A model generated the notes under the pieces. The model did no database searches and was not told the DNA's origin. It saw nothing but the letters and a program-made list of their open reading frames with translations. A program made the translations under genes and the position numbers. A stretch of 64,000 nt of DNA from Paenibacillus odorifer (lineage in GTDB: Bacteria; Bacillota; Bacilli; Paenibacillales; Paenibacillaceae): NCBI RefSeq assembly GCF_000758725.1, contig NZ_CP009428.1:1054001-1118000 (forward strand). Direction: 5' to 3'. Shown piece by piece: positions 1-8,436 of this stretch (the first letter of the stretch is position 1; every line of letters starts with the position of its first letter).

Positions 1-266
1 AGCAACAGTACTCCACCAACAAATAATGCGACAGTCTCCATGGAGAAATCACGCGCGAACACCAGATAAGTAACAAAAAATCCGAGAAATATTGCGTAGC
101 TGGCCGTTAGCGGAATGGGCTCTCTATGAATTTTACGCTCAACGTCCTGCCGAGGCTTGTCCACAAAATCAAGCCGAAAAGCAAGCTTGCCGAGCGGCGG
201 AATTAGAAAGTAGACGATAAGAAATGACATTAGAAATGATAAAACGTATAAAATGACGCTCACCAC
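1..266 (-). CDS. N-terminal part of a TagO/WecA/MraY-type phosphosugar-lipid transferase (partial)
   Basis: The minus strand stays open to the window edge, so only the first ~88 residues are visible. It starts with a hydrophobic segment, then IPPLGKLAFRLDFVDKP, a basic stretch containing HREPIPL, and a second hydrophobic segment. This matches the start of undecaprenyl-phosphate N-acetylhexosamine 1-phosphate transferases, whose usual N-terminus reads PxxxKLAxxxxxVDxPxxRKxHxxPxP. Such enzymes begin wall teichoic acid or other envelope glycans at the membrane. The start is uncertain: GTG codons at 266 and 263 precede SVILYVLSF, no ATG lies in frame upstream, and no strong SD is visible. It is divergent from the HAD gene at 400. 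Confidence 0.6.
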   Translation of the reverse strand, partial: MVSVILYVLSFLMSFLIVYFLIPPLGKLAFRLDFVDKPRQDVERKIHREPIPLTASYAIFLGFFVTYLVFARDFSMETVALFVGGVLL

Positions 267-399
267 CGTTTTCTTTTTAAAATACCACAGATCGATTAAA
301 TCTACCTTAAAAAAGTAAAATTTTGTCGTGAGAGGTGTGAAGTTGACTTGCCAGCATCGCTGTAGTACCTTGTTGAGAAAAGCTCTTTGGGGGATATTT

Positions 400-1101
400 A
401 TGAAATACGATGTTATTTTATTTGATGCCGACGATACGTTGTTTGATTATGGAATGGCAGAAAGTCACGCGTTGTCTAATGCCTTTCTACACTTTGGGAT
501 GCCCACAGGTGCAGCAGATTATGCTGCCAGTTATCAAGAGATTAACCACGCATTGTGGAGGGATTTAGAACAAGGAAGGATTTCATCTGCGGCGCTGCGG
601 GTAGAGCGGTTCAATCGGTTGTTTGCTGCACATGCGCTTGAGCTTGATCCTGAATCATTTAGTGAGGCGTATCTACGTTTCTTAGGCGAAGGAACCTTTC
701 TGATGCAGGGAGCGATCGAGCTATGCGGAGAGCTTGCAGAGTGCCGCCTGGCGATTATCACGAATGGAATCAAGGATGTGCAAACTTCCAGAATCCAAGG
801 CTCGCTGCTGAGTGATACATTTGAGCAGATCATTATCTCAGAGGAGGCAGGATGTCAGAAGCCAGAGACCGGGATTTTTGATTACGCTTTTGCCAAATTG
901 GGGATTGAGGATAAAGAAAAAGTATTGATTGTGGGTGACTCCTTAACCTCTGATATTCAAGGCGGAATTAATTATGGGATTGATACCTGCTGGTTTAACC
1001 CGCTCGGTAAGATTAATGAGTCCGGCGTTCAGCCAAAATACGAAATTCGAAACCTCTCGGAGCTACTAGATATTGTAGGGAAAGCTACTAACCTTCAATA
1101 A
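400..1101 (+). CDS. yfnB: YjjG/YfnB-family HAD nucleotidase
   Basis: Soluble HAD phosphatase of about 233 aa that closely follows B. subtilis YfnB/E. coli YjjG, pyrimidine-nucleotide 5'-phosphatases thought to clear non-canonical nucleotides. Visible motifs are motif I FDADDTLFD (nucleophile and acid Asp), motif II IITNG, the motif III Lys in QKPETGIFDYAF, and motif IV IVGDSLTSDI. The long C1 cap follows motif I. An upstream in-frame ATG at 328 would add 24 residues unlike the family. ATG 400 has an SD-like GGGGGA 5-10 nt upstream and places FDADDT at the normal position, so 400 is preferred. A bidirectional hairpin follows the stop. Confidence 0.88.
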   Translation: MKYDVILFDADDTLFDYGMAESHALSNAFLHFGMPTGAADYAASYQEINHALWRDLEQGRISSAALRVERFNRLFAAHALELDPESFSEAYLRFLGEGTFLMQGAIELCGELAECRLAIITNGIKDVQTSRIQGSLLSDTFEQIIISEEAGCQKPETGIFDYAFAKLGIEDKEKVLIVGDSLTSDIQGGINYGIDTCWFNPLGKINESGVQPKYEIRNLSELLDIVGKATNLQ

Positions 1102-1108
1102 AAAAATA

Positions 1109-1143
1109 AGGTGTGAGCGCATAAGCGTCTCACACCTTTTATT
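1109..1143. terminator. Bidirectional rho-independent terminator
   Basis: The arms GGTGTGAG and CTCACACC flank a short loop and end in a T run. It lies between the convergent HAD and dioxygenase genes, with an A run on the other side, so it can serve both strands. Confidence 0.85.
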
Positions 1144-1161
1144 TAGTAACCTGAAAGAGGT

Positions 1162-2139
1162 TTATTGCCGAGTATCCAGCGGCTTCAGATACGCCTCGAT
1201 TTGCTGGCGTTTCGATTCCAGAAATGGCGGCAGCGCAAGCGATTCACCTAAACTTTCCATAGGCTCATCTGTAGCAAAACCTGGTCCGTCTGTAGCTAGC
1301 TCGAAAAGGATGCCGTTAGGCTCACGGAAATAGAGGGAACGGAAGTAGAAGCGGTCGACGAAACCGGAATTAGGAAGCTGTGCCTGGCGGATGTGTTCGA
1401 TCCATTGCTTCAATTCGTCTTCATTATCGACGCGGAAGGCGACGTGATGTACCCCGCCACGTCCCAAATGCTCTTGATCCAGATCATTGCGTTCCTCCAG
1501 ATGTACCTCAGTGCCTGACCCGCCTTCACCGGTCTCGAATACGATCACATCTGGCTGACAGGCAACTGTTGAAGGGTAGGTTCCTATACGGCGGAAGCCA
1601 AGCAACTGCTCCAGCACCACCGCTGTATGTTCTGCACTTTCGACTGTGAGATGTGCGGGACCTAAGCCTACAATGCCATATTGGGCAGGCACTGGGCTTT
1701 TAGCCCAAGGAGTACCGCCGGCAACACCGTTATCATTTTCGTCGGATACGAGAATGAAACGTTGACTCTCGTGATCGCGGAAGGATAAAGTCTGGCGTCC
1801 ACCAAGTACCTGTATCGTCCCATGCTCCACGTTAAGTTCGGTGAAGCGTTGCTCCCAATAGGTAAGTGCGGCATCGCTTGGGACTCGAAGGGAGAGGGCG
1901 GAGATGCTGTTATTGCCCTCGCGGTTGCGGCCCGCCATCGGAAGTTCAAAAAAGGTTAATTCGGTTCCGGGATTGCCCTTCTCATCTCCATAGAATAAAT
2001 GGTACACTGAAATATCATCCTGATTTACTGTTTTTTTAATGAGACGAAGTCCGAGTACCTCTGTATAGAACTTAAAGTTCTCCTGTGCTTTGCCAGTAAT
2101 AGCTGAGACATGGTGAAGTCCTTTTAACGTTAAGCTCAT
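1162..2139 (-). CDS. VOC-family ring-cleaving dioxygenase, MhqO/MhqE-like
   Basis: A 325-aa protein with two glyoxalase/VOC modules. Module 1 begins LKGLHHVSAITG (metal-ligand His) and module 2 carries GGVHHVAFRV and ends GILFELATDGPGF (ligand His and Glu). Length and motifs match the MhqO/MhqE/MhqA group of B. subtilis, putative hydroquinone or catechol dioxygenases induced by quinones and electrophiles. It starts at ATG 2139 with SD GGAGGT 8 nt upstream. A palindrome at 2219-2239 lies about 80 nt upstream and may be the operator of a quinone-sensing repressor. The family is clear; the substrate is inferred from homologues. Confidence 0.85.
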   Translation of the reverse strand: MSLTLKGLHHVSAITGKAQENFKFYTEVLGLRLIKKTVNQDDISVYHLFYGDEKGNPGTELTFFELPMAGRNREGNNSISALSLRVPSDAALTYWEQRFTELNVEHGTIQVLGGRQTLSFRDHESQRFILVSDENDNGVAGGTPWAKSPVPAQYGIVGLGPAHLTVESAEHTAVVLEQLLGFRRIGTYPSTVACQPDVIVFETGEGGSGTEVHLEERNDLDQEHLGRGGVHHVAFRVDNEDELKQWIEHIRQAQLPNSGFVDRFYFRSLYFREPNGILFELATDGPGFATDEPMESLGESLALPPFLESKRQQIEAYLKPLDTRQ

Positions 2140-2218
2140 GGTAGTTACCTCCGTGTAAATGCTTAGGGTTTGTGGATTATTTTTAATATCGATAGAATTA
2201 TTGGTGAATATTATTAAG

Positions 2219-2239
2219 TTACTATAATTTTAATAGTAA
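2219..2239. promoter_or_regulatory. Inverted repeat, candidate operator for the dioxygenase gene
   Basis: TTACTAT and ATAGTAA form a perfect 7-nt inverted repeat around a 7-nt A/T spacer, in the 168-nt gap between divergent genes. Half-sites of this type are known for DUF24/HxlR and MarR-type thiol-stress repressors such as YodB and CatR. Assignment to that class is inference. Confidence 0.5.
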
Positions 2240-2307
2240 TAACAAACTTTTGCAAGTGGATATTAATGTTTCATGAAATTTAATTCATACATAAGGAGAG
2301 AGTATAA

Positions 2308-3114
2308 GTGCACACAACAACAAGCTTGATGAAACAATTACAGGAGTTGGAGATTGATCCACGGGGGACCATTCTAGTTCATTCCTCGTTAAAAAGTGTT
2401 GGCGAAGTAGAAGGAGGTGCGAACACGGTGCTGGATGCACTCAGCGAATATATGAAGGACGGGCTGCTTGTTTTGCCAACGCATACATGGGCTTATATTA
2501 ATGCGGATAATCCACGCTTCTCTGTTCAAGATTCCCCATCTTGTGTTGGGATATTACCGGAGCTGTTCAGAAAACGTCCGGGCGTTGTTCGCTCTTGGCA
2601 TCCGACTCATTCTGTAGCGGCTTTGGGTGTTGATGCTGAGGCGTTTACTGCAGGGGATGAACGTTGGGATACGCCATGCGCCCGTGGTTCAGTATGGGGC
2701 AAGCTGCTTGATCGTAAGGCGGAAATAGTACTGCTGGGCGTCGATCTGCGGCGGAATACGTTCATTCACGGTATTGAAGAGTGGGTGGATATTCCGGGCA
2801 GAATGACGGATAGTCATGAGGAATTATATACTGTGACGCCGGGTGGCGATGAAATCATGGTGCCTTCTCGCAGACATTGTGGTCTCTCTTGGTCGGAGCA
2901 TTTTTGGAAAGTGGAACGCGAGCTTGAGGAAGGCGGTGCCATGCGTAAGGGGAATTTCGGGGATGCGCTAGTTAGAGTGTGTGGAACAGTAGAAACGACG
3001 GATATTTTAAGCCTGATGCTAAAAGAGAATCCTGATCTTTTCTCCGATAATGAACCGCTGCATGGTGAGTCCAAACCAGATCCGCTTCCAAAGACCAGAC
3101 GTGAACAACCATAG
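2308..3114 (+). CDS. AAC(3)-family aminoglycoside N-acetyltransferase-like protein
   Basis: A 268-aa protein of the Antibiotic_NAT family (AAC(3), B. subtilis YokD). Near the N-terminus is ILVHSSLKSVG, followed by GLLVLPTHTW, the conserved RSWHPTHSVAALG with its HPxHS signature, and NTFIHGIEEW. These line the acetyl-CoA and substrate sites in known AAC(3) enzymes, which acetylate the 3-amino group of 2-deoxystreptamine. Chromosomal homologues in bacilli often lack proven resistance activity, so the substrate is unknown. It starts at GTG 2308 with SD AAGGAGAG 7 nt upstream. It is divergent from the dioxygenase and followed closely by ppaC. Confidence 0.85.
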   Translation: MHTTTSLMKQLQELEIDPRGTILVHSSLKSVGEVEGGANTVLDALSEYMKDGLLVLPTHTWAYINADNPRFSVQDSPSCVGILPELFRKRPGVVRSWHPTHSVAALGVDAEAFTAGDERWDTPCARGSVWGKLLDRKAEIVLLGVDLRRNTFIHGIEEWVDIPGRMTDSHEELYTVTPGGDEIMVPSRRHCGLSWSEHFWKVERELEEGGAMRKGNFGDALVRVCGTVETTDILSLMLKENPDLFSDNEPLHGESKPDPLPKTRREQP

Positions 3115-3213
3115 GTGGGAGAGGCTAAACCAATTTTTCAGCCCGCACAATCTGGAAGCCGCTATCAATGTATGGTATATTAATCTCACTAAAACATAGT
3201 AAGGAGATTGGAA

Positions 3214-4146
3214 ATGGAAAAAACATTGGTCTTTGGACACAAAAATCCGGATACGGATACTATTTGTTCGGCAATTGCTTATGCAGCACTCAAAAAAGAA
3301 TTAGGCTGGGATGCTGAGCCAGTTCGTCTGGGAGACGTTAGTGGTGAAACGCAATTTGCGCTTGATCATTTCGGAGTAGAGGCTCCTCGTCTGGTAGAGA
3401 ACGTAGCTGGAGAAGCTAATCAGGTTATTCTTGTTGACCATAATGAACGCCAACAAAGTGCGAATGACATTGATCGAGTGCGTGTAGTTGAAGTTATCGA
3501 CCATCACCGGATCGCTAATTTTGAGACTGCACATCCGTTATACTATCGTGCTGAGCCAGTAGGCTGTACTGCTACTATACTTAACAAAATGTATAAAGAA
3601 AACGGTGTAGCTATCCCTAAAGACATCGCCGGATTGATGTTGTCTGCAATCATTTCTGATTCCTTGCTGTTTAAATCTCCAACCTGCACCGCTGAAGATG
3701 TAGCGGCAGCGCGCGAATTGGCTGAAATTGCTGGTGTAAATGCAGAAAGCTACGGCCTTGATATGCTGAAGGCTGGTGCTGATCTTAGCGACAAGAGTAT
3801 CGCTCAACTGATCTCCTTGGATGCTAAGGAATTCAAAATGGGTGAATACAAAGTAGAAATCGCCCAAGTGAACGCGGTTGACGTTAATGATGTACTCTCC
3901 AAGCAGGCTGAACTGGAAACTGCACTGACTTCCATTATTGCTGAAAAAGAATTGGATCTGTTCCTGTTCGTAGTTACAGATATCCTCAACAACGATTCGG
4001 TGGGTCTGGCTCTGGGCCGTGTTGCAGGTGCAGTAGAACAGGCGTACAACGTGAAGCTTGATGACAATAAAGCCCTTCTTAAAGGTGTAGTATCCCGTAA
4101 ATCACAAATCGTACCGGTACTTACAGAGACGATTGCTAAACTGTAA
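3214..4146 (+). CDS. ppaC: Manganese-dependent inorganic pyrophosphatase (family II)
   Basis: A 310-aa cytosolic enzyme hydrolysing pyrophosphate to phosphate. It has the DHH-family motifs [14 protein letters not shown], a ligand Asp in [27 protein letters not shown], and the C-terminal DHHA2 signature SRKSQ. The length equals B. subtilis PpaC (309 aa). A TTG at 3208 is in frame, but ATG 3214 with SD AAGGAG at 3201-3206 is the better start. It ends in a strong hairpin and is probably expressed alone. Confidence 0.95.
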   Translation: MEKTLVFGHKNPDTDTICSAIAYAALKKELGWDAEPVRLGDVSGETQFALDHFGVEAPRLVENVAGEANQVILVDHNERQQSANDIDRVRVVEVIDHHRIANFETAHPLYYRAEPVGCTATILNKMYKENGVAIPKDIAGLMLSAIISDSLLFKSPTCTAEDVAAARELAEIAGVNAESYGLDMLKAGADLSDKSIAQLISLDAKEFKMGEYKVEIAQVNAVDVNDVLSKQAELETALTSIIAEKELDLFLFVVTDILNNDSVGLALGRVAGAVEQAYNVKLDDNKALLKGVVSRKSQIVPVLTETIAKL

Positions 4147-4182
4147 AGCATTTTGACAGTTGTCTATGAGAGTAGATTGGAT

Positions 4183-4240
4183 AAAAAGAGCTCATGCCCC
4201 ATCAGTAGTTAAGATGGTGACATGAGTTCTTTTTGTTTTA
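4183..4240 (+). terminator. Terminator after ppaC
   Basis: GAGCTCATG pairs with CATGAGTTC (one G-T pair), inner CCCATC/GATGG also pairs, and TTTTTGTTTT follows. It lies directly downstream of the ppaC stop. Confidence 0.8.
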
Positions 4241-4350
4241 CGGCGTATTCTGCTACAATATTTTGGGAGGGGATCCAACTGATCCTCTTCTAATTGCATG
4301 AACTTTGAACCAGCATGAGGAATATGACAAAGGGATAGGGGATATTGGAG

Positions 4351-5457
4351 ATGGAATTGTTTGCAGCATTGGAACGGGACGACTACGAGGAATTATTATT
4401 TTGTCAGGATAAGGCATCGGGATTAAAGGCGATCATCGCGATTCATGACACGACACTGGGACCAGCACTGGGTGGAACACGGATGTGGACCTACGCTACG
4501 GAAGAGGAAGCTATTGTTGATGCGCTTCGATTAGCAAAAGGGATGACCTATAAAAATGCAGTATCCGGCCTGAATTTGGGTGGTGGGAAAACAGTAATCA
4601 TTGGAGATCCCAAGAAGGATAAAAATGAAGCCATGTTCCGTGCTTTCGGAAGATACATACAAGGTTTAAATGGACGGTACATAACTGCTGAAGATGTAGG
4701 GACTACGGAAGAGGACATGAACATTATTTATCAAGAGACAGATTATGTTACTGGCACCTCACCTACGTACGGTTCTTCGGGCAATCCGTCACCAGCAACG
4801 GCTTACGGTGTTTACCAAGGAATGAAGGCAGCCGCTAAAGCCGCCTTTGGCAGTGATTCGCTCGAAGGGAAGACAGTAGCTGTTCAAGGTGTGGGGAACG
4901 TGGCCTTTACACTGTGCAAACATCTTCATGAAGAAGGAGCACAGCTTATCGTAACGGACATCCATAAACCAGCCGTTCAACGTGCAGTAGAGGCCTATGG
5001 CGCTAAGGCTGTAGATCCAGGCGATATCATCAGTGTAGATTGTGATATTTATGCTCCTTGCGCTCTTGGAGCGACAATTAACGACGAATCCTTACGGGTA
5101 ATCAAGGCGAAAGTGATTGCAGGAGCTGCTAATAATCAGCTGAAGGATTCCTCGCATGGTGATGCACTTCATGAGATGGGGATTGTATATGCTCCAGATT
5201 ACGTGATTAATGCAGGTGGCGTCATTAATATTGCGGACGAGCTGAACGGCTATAATAAGGAACGTGCCTTTAAGCAGGTGGCGAAGATTTACGATAATAT
5301 TACCCGCGTAATGGAAATTTCCCGTTTGAACGGAATACCTACTTATGCCGCTGCGAACCAGCTTGCAGAGGACCGGATAGCGCTATTAAGAAATAGCCGC
5401 AGCACCTTCCTGCGTAATGGTCAACATGCACTTACCAGAAGATCGCTGCGGGGATAA
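4351..5457 (+). CDS. bcd: Leucine dehydrogenase
   Basis: A 368-aa NAD-dependent Leu/Phe/Val dehydrogenase that reversibly deaminates branched-chain amino acids to 2-oxo acids. It starts [19 protein letters not shown] and carries the glycine-rich substrate region [10 protein letters not shown], the catalytic-Lys region [19 protein letters not shown], and the Rossmann motif [10 protein letters not shown]. It is near-identical in layout to B. subtilis Bcd/YqiT, but here it stands alone, without the bkd/buk/ptb genes. ATG 4351 has SD AGGGGAT; an in-frame TTG at 4345 is less likely. Confidence 0.95.
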   Translation: MELFAALERDDYEELLFCQDKASGLKAIIAIHDTTLGPALGGTRMWTYATEEEAIVDALRLAKGMTYKNAVSGLNLGGGKTVIIGDPKKDKNEAMFRAFGRYIQGLNGRYITAEDVGTTEEDMNIIYQETDYVTGTSPTYGSSGNPSPATAYGVYQGMKAAAKAAFGSDSLEGKTVAVQGVGNVAFTLCKHLHEEGAQLIVTDIHKPAVQRAVEAYGAKAVDPGDIISVDCDIYAPCALGATINDESLRVIKAKVIAGAANNQLKDSSHGDALHEMGIVYAPDYVINAGGVINIADELNGYNKERAFKQVAKIYDNITRVMEISRLNGIPTYAAANQLAEDRIALLRNSRSTFLRNGQHALTRRSLRG

Positions 5458-5462
5458 GCTGT

Positions 5463-5521
5463 AAAAAAACTCGGCAAGCTCCATCCGATTACAACTTCGG
5501 AGGGACTGCCGAGTTTTTTAT
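5463..5521. terminator. Bidirectional terminator after leucine dehydrogenase
   Basis: AAAAAACTCGGCA pairs with TGCCGAGTTTTTT, with an inner CTCC/GGAG extension. The A run and T run on opposite sides suit termination from both strands. Confidence 0.85.
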
Positions 5522-5591
5522 GTTCTTTTATTTCTACAAGAAACGTTTATCCTCTTTCGAGGACGGTAACGTCGCTTCTGCTTATTCCTAA

Positions 5592-6290
5592 TTACTGAAC
5601 CTTTTGGGGTTCTGGGTAAGTGACGCCGAAGGTGTCGACCGTCACCTTTTTCATTACTGGTGGCTCATCTGGACGATCAGAACCGTCACGAGGCAGGCTC
5701 ACAATTCTTTTTACAGCTTCGATACCTTCGGTTACTTTACCAAAAGCGGCGTAGCTTCCATCTAGACTAGGGTAAGCTGCATCCATAATAAAGAACTGGG
5801 AACCGGCAGAGTCAGGAGCCTGTGATCTTGCCATGGATAGAACACCTTCTGTATGCAGAAGGTTATTGGTGAACCCGTTGCCAGAGAATTCTCCGGCGAT
5901 ACTGTAACCCGGGCCTCCCATACCTGTGCCATCAGGGTCGCCGCCTTGAATCATGAAGTCAGGAATTACTCTATGGAATATAGTGTTATCATAAAATCCT
6001 TTTTGAATAAGTGAGATGAAATTGTTTACGGTGTTAGGGGCAACCTCAGGGTATAGCTCAGCTTGGATGATATCCCCGTCTTCCATTTCAATGGTTACTA
6101 AGGGATGACTTGCCGTAGCTGAAGGAACGCCTTCAGTTGGGGCTGCACCTTCCCCAGGTGCTGATCCGCTGCTTCCATTATTACTGCTTGCATTGTTATT
6201 GTTTGGCTTGTTACCGCAACCTGCCGCAATAACCATGACCAGGCATAACATGATCAGAAGAATAGCGGATTTTGTTCGTGTAGACTTCAC
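5592..6290 (-). CDS. Cyclophilin-type peptidyl-prolyl isomerase lipoprotein
   Basis: A 232-aa secreted, lipid-anchored PPIase. The N-terminus VKSTRTKSAILL leads into a hydrophobic signal and the lipobox VIAAGC, then an Asn/Ser/Gly-rich linker (~25-60). The cyclophilin domain (~65-225) has FHRVIPDFMIQGGDP, LSMARSQ, SQFFI and AAFGKV, including the catalytic Arg of FHRVI. It probably assists folding of exported proteins. An ORF extension to 6365 exists, but GTG 6290 has SD AAAGGAGAG 8 nt upstream and puts the signal peptide at the terminus, so it is preferred. Confidence 0.9.
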   Translation of the reverse strand: MKSTRTKSAILLIMLCLVMVIAAGCGNKPNNNNASSNNGSSGSAPGEGAAPTEGVPSATASHPLVTIEMEDGDIIQAELYPEVAPNTVNNFISLIQKGFYDNTIFHRVIPDFMIQGGDPDGTGMGGPGYSIAGEFSGNGFTNNLLHTEGVLSMARSQAPDSAGSQFFIMDAAYPSLDGSYAAFGKVTEGIEAVKRIVSLPRDGSDRPDEPPVMKKVTVDTFGVTYPEPQKVQ

Positions 6291-6461
6291 TAAATAATCT
6301 CTCCTTTTTATTGAATAATCTCGTAGGTACTTCCCATAATACCTCCTTTGTCCTATTACATGCAAAGGTCAGTTATGACTTCTGGGATTGGCACATCTTA
6401 AAAAGAAGTTTACAATGGTAGGATGTTTCCAAAGAGAACATCGAGAAAGGATGTGCATAGG

Positions 6462-7688
6462 ATGCTCTTTTCGTGGAAGCGGAATTTGATCGTGCTTTGG
6501 ATAGGGGTTTTCTTTTGTAGTACAGCTTATTCGATCTCGATTCCCTTCCTTTCCATTTTTTTGAGCGACGAACTTGGGGTTTCAAATCATTTGGAGATTT
6601 GGTCAGGGGTTAGTTTTGGAATAACCTTTCTTGCCAGCGCTTTAATCTCTCCCTATTGGGGTTCGCTAGCCGACAAGTATGGTCGGAAACCGATGCTTAT
6701 TCGCTCGGGTTTTAGTCTGGCAGCTTTATACCTTATTAATTATTTTGTACATGATCCTTATGTTTTTTTGATTGTGCGTGTGCTGCAAGGACTGCTTGCC
6801 GGTTTTGTTCCAGCAGCTATTGCAATGGTAGCCACCAATACCCCTGAGCATAAGACGGGGTACGCTTTAAGTATTATGTCTACAGCCGGAGCTACAGGTA
6901 GTATTATTGGGCCATTAATCGGCGGTGTAGTGAGCTATTATACCAGCAACCGGATTGCTTTTTTATTCTCGGCGGGTATTGTACTTATCTCAGCGCTCAT
7001 TGCTACTTTTTTTGCAAAAGAGGAGAACTTCGACCGTTCGGCTCCAAGGTCACATGTAAGTGATGATATCAGGGAAGCGAGAAGTAACCGAGCCTTTATT
7101 ACTTTGCTCTCGCTGGCGGGAATCAGTACCTTCTCCGTTATGATTCTGGAACCGTTAATCCCAATTTATCTACTGGACATGGGGATCTCCAAAAATAGTG
7201 CCTCGCTAAGCTCGGGAATAGTGTTCTCTGCTGTGGGGATTGCTACGGTGCTGATGGCTCCGCAGTGGGGCAGAATCGGTAGCCGAAAGGGCTTTGGGAT
7301 GATCTTATTTATTGGACTGATCGGGGGCGGCATCGGTAATATACTACAGTTTTTTGTTTCGGGCTATGTAGAGTTCGCTATCCTTCGCTTTGCTTACGGC
7401 TTGTTCTATGCAGGTGTGCTGCCGTCAGTGAATGCCATGATTGTACAAGTAATTGAGCCGGGATTCCGTGGACGGGCCTTTGGCCTGAATCAGGCGGCAT
7501 CTCAGCTTGCGACGATGGCTGGACCGATTATCGGCGGCTTATTGGGCGCGGTTATTCCAATTCGCTGGGTGTTTGTAATCAATGGAGTGATGCTGCTGGT
7601 AGCAGCGATATTGGTTAAGACCCGCAAGCTGGAAGCGCAAATCGCCGCTGCTCGTCCCGCAGAACAGCCAACAACGATGCAGGGCTAA
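6462..7688 (+). CDS. MFS drug-efflux-type transporter
   Basis: A major facilitator protein of about 408 aa with 12 predicted membrane segments. Motif A is GSLADKYGRKP after TM2, and a matching GRIGSRKGFG lies after TM8. TM5 contains GATGSIIGPLIGG, resembling the antiporter motif C of DHA1 exporters. It is probably a proton-coupled exporter of unknown substrate. ATG 6423 would add 13 charged residues. ATG 6462 (MLFSWKRNL) starts like relatives and has GAGAAAGGA about 10 nt upstream. It is divergent from the cyclophilin gene, with no regulator next to it. Confidence 0.85.
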   Translation: MLFSWKRNLIVLWIGVFFCSTAYSISIPFLSIFLSDELGVSNHLEIWSGVSFGITFLASALISPYWGSLADKYGRKPMLIRSGFSLAALYLINYFVHDPYVFLIVRVLQGLLAGFVPAAIAMVATNTPEHKTGYALSIMSTAGATGSIIGPLIGGVVSYYTSNRIAFLFSAGIVLISALIATFFAKEENFDRSAPRSHVSDDIREARSNRAFITLLSLAGISTFSVMILEPLIPIYLLDMGISKNSASLSSGIVFSAVGIATVLMAPQWGRIGSRKGFGMILFIGLIGGGIGNILQFFVSGYVEFAILRFAYGLFYAGVLPSVNAMIVQVIEPGFRGRAFGLNQAASQLATMAGPIIGGLLGAVIPIRWVFVINGVMLLVAAILVKTRKLEAQIAAARPAEQPTTMQG

Positions 7689-7704
7689 CTGCTAACTCAA
7701 TGAG

Positions 7705-7762
7705 CATGTTGTTATTTAGAAACAACATAAAGCCGCCGGGCTCATAGCCCGGCGGCTTTATT
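7705..7762. terminator. Two stacked hairpins, bidirectional terminator
   Basis: A first hairpin pairs ATGTTGTT with AACAACAT. A second, GC-rich one pairs AAAGCCGCCGGGCT with AGCCCGGCGGCTTT. It separates the convergent MFS and acidic-protein genes. Confidence 0.85.
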
Positions 7763-7774
7763 CATATTAAGCTG

Positions 7775-8179
7775 CTATTCTCCCTGCGAACCGTTCAAAA
7801 CGTCTGTTCCCGGCATAACATCCACTGGCGGGGAGGCAGGGTCAATAATGGAATTTGGATATACATCGTCTGCATCTGGAACATCCTCTAGCGGCTGATC
7901 TTCTTCTTCCATCTCCAAGAGTTCCTCATCCTTAGTATAATCCGTATCATCTAGGGTTAATCCTGCGGTTTCAGCGGCTAGATATGCATCGGATTCCACC
8001 AACTCATCTCTTTCGATCACATCCTTAGGTGAGTTTAAACCAATATCTGCTGCCAAGTATTTATCGCCAACCAAGACAGGATCTGCGTCATCATCAACAA
8101 TATCCTCTTCATCCATATCAGCTTGTATATAACGTTCATATTCAAAGTCAGCTTCAGTTTTATTTGGTGAACTATCCAT
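7775..8179 (-). CDS. Highly acidic hypothetical protein
   Basis: A 134-aa protein that I do not recognise. It is strongly acidic throughout, with runs such as DMDEEDIVDDDADP and LEMEEEDQPLED, has no Cys and no membrane segment. A short internal repeat, KYLAADIGL (~45) and AYLAAETAGL (~66), is visible, so it may be a duplicated small motif in an otherwise disordered chain. ATG 8179 is preceded by SD AAGGAG. It is a single gene ending at a strong terminator and divergent from the kinase pair. No function can be assigned. Confidence 0.7.
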   Translation of the reverse strand: MDSSPNKTEADFEYERYIQADMDEEDIVDDDADPVLVGDKYLAADIGLNSPKDVIERDELVESDAYLAAETAGLTLDDTDYTKDEELLEMEEEDQPLEDVPDADDVYPNSIIDPASPPVDVMPGTDVLNGSQGE

Positions 8180-8356
8180 AGCCGTTCACTCCTTTTTTAT
8201 GATAAAATTTGAACTTCCTATGTTTATCTTTACCCGTTTGACCATGATCGAATCGCTGATCCAATAAATGGGTATGTCTATATTGGATTAGTAAAAAATG
8301 GGTGAAAGCAAAAGCCGATGAAAAACGTCCTTTTTCGAGAAAATTTACAAGAATAG

Positions 8357-8385
8357 GCAGGGATAGTGCGAAGCTTGTCGAAATT
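8357..8385 (+). promoter_or_regulatory. Possible sigma-H-like promoter overlapping a Spo0A box
   Basis: TTGTCGAA at 8375-8382 matches the Spo0A binding consensus exactly. It overlaps a possible sigma-H promoter: GCAGGGATA (8357-8365), 11-nt spacer, GTCGAAATT (8377-8385), with about one mismatch in each element. It lies 52 nt before the first kinase start. By-eye motif matching only. Confidence 0.4.
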
Positions 8386-8436
8386 AAGAAGCATATATGA
8401 ACGTTTAAACAACTAATGAATTACTGAGGTGCTACG

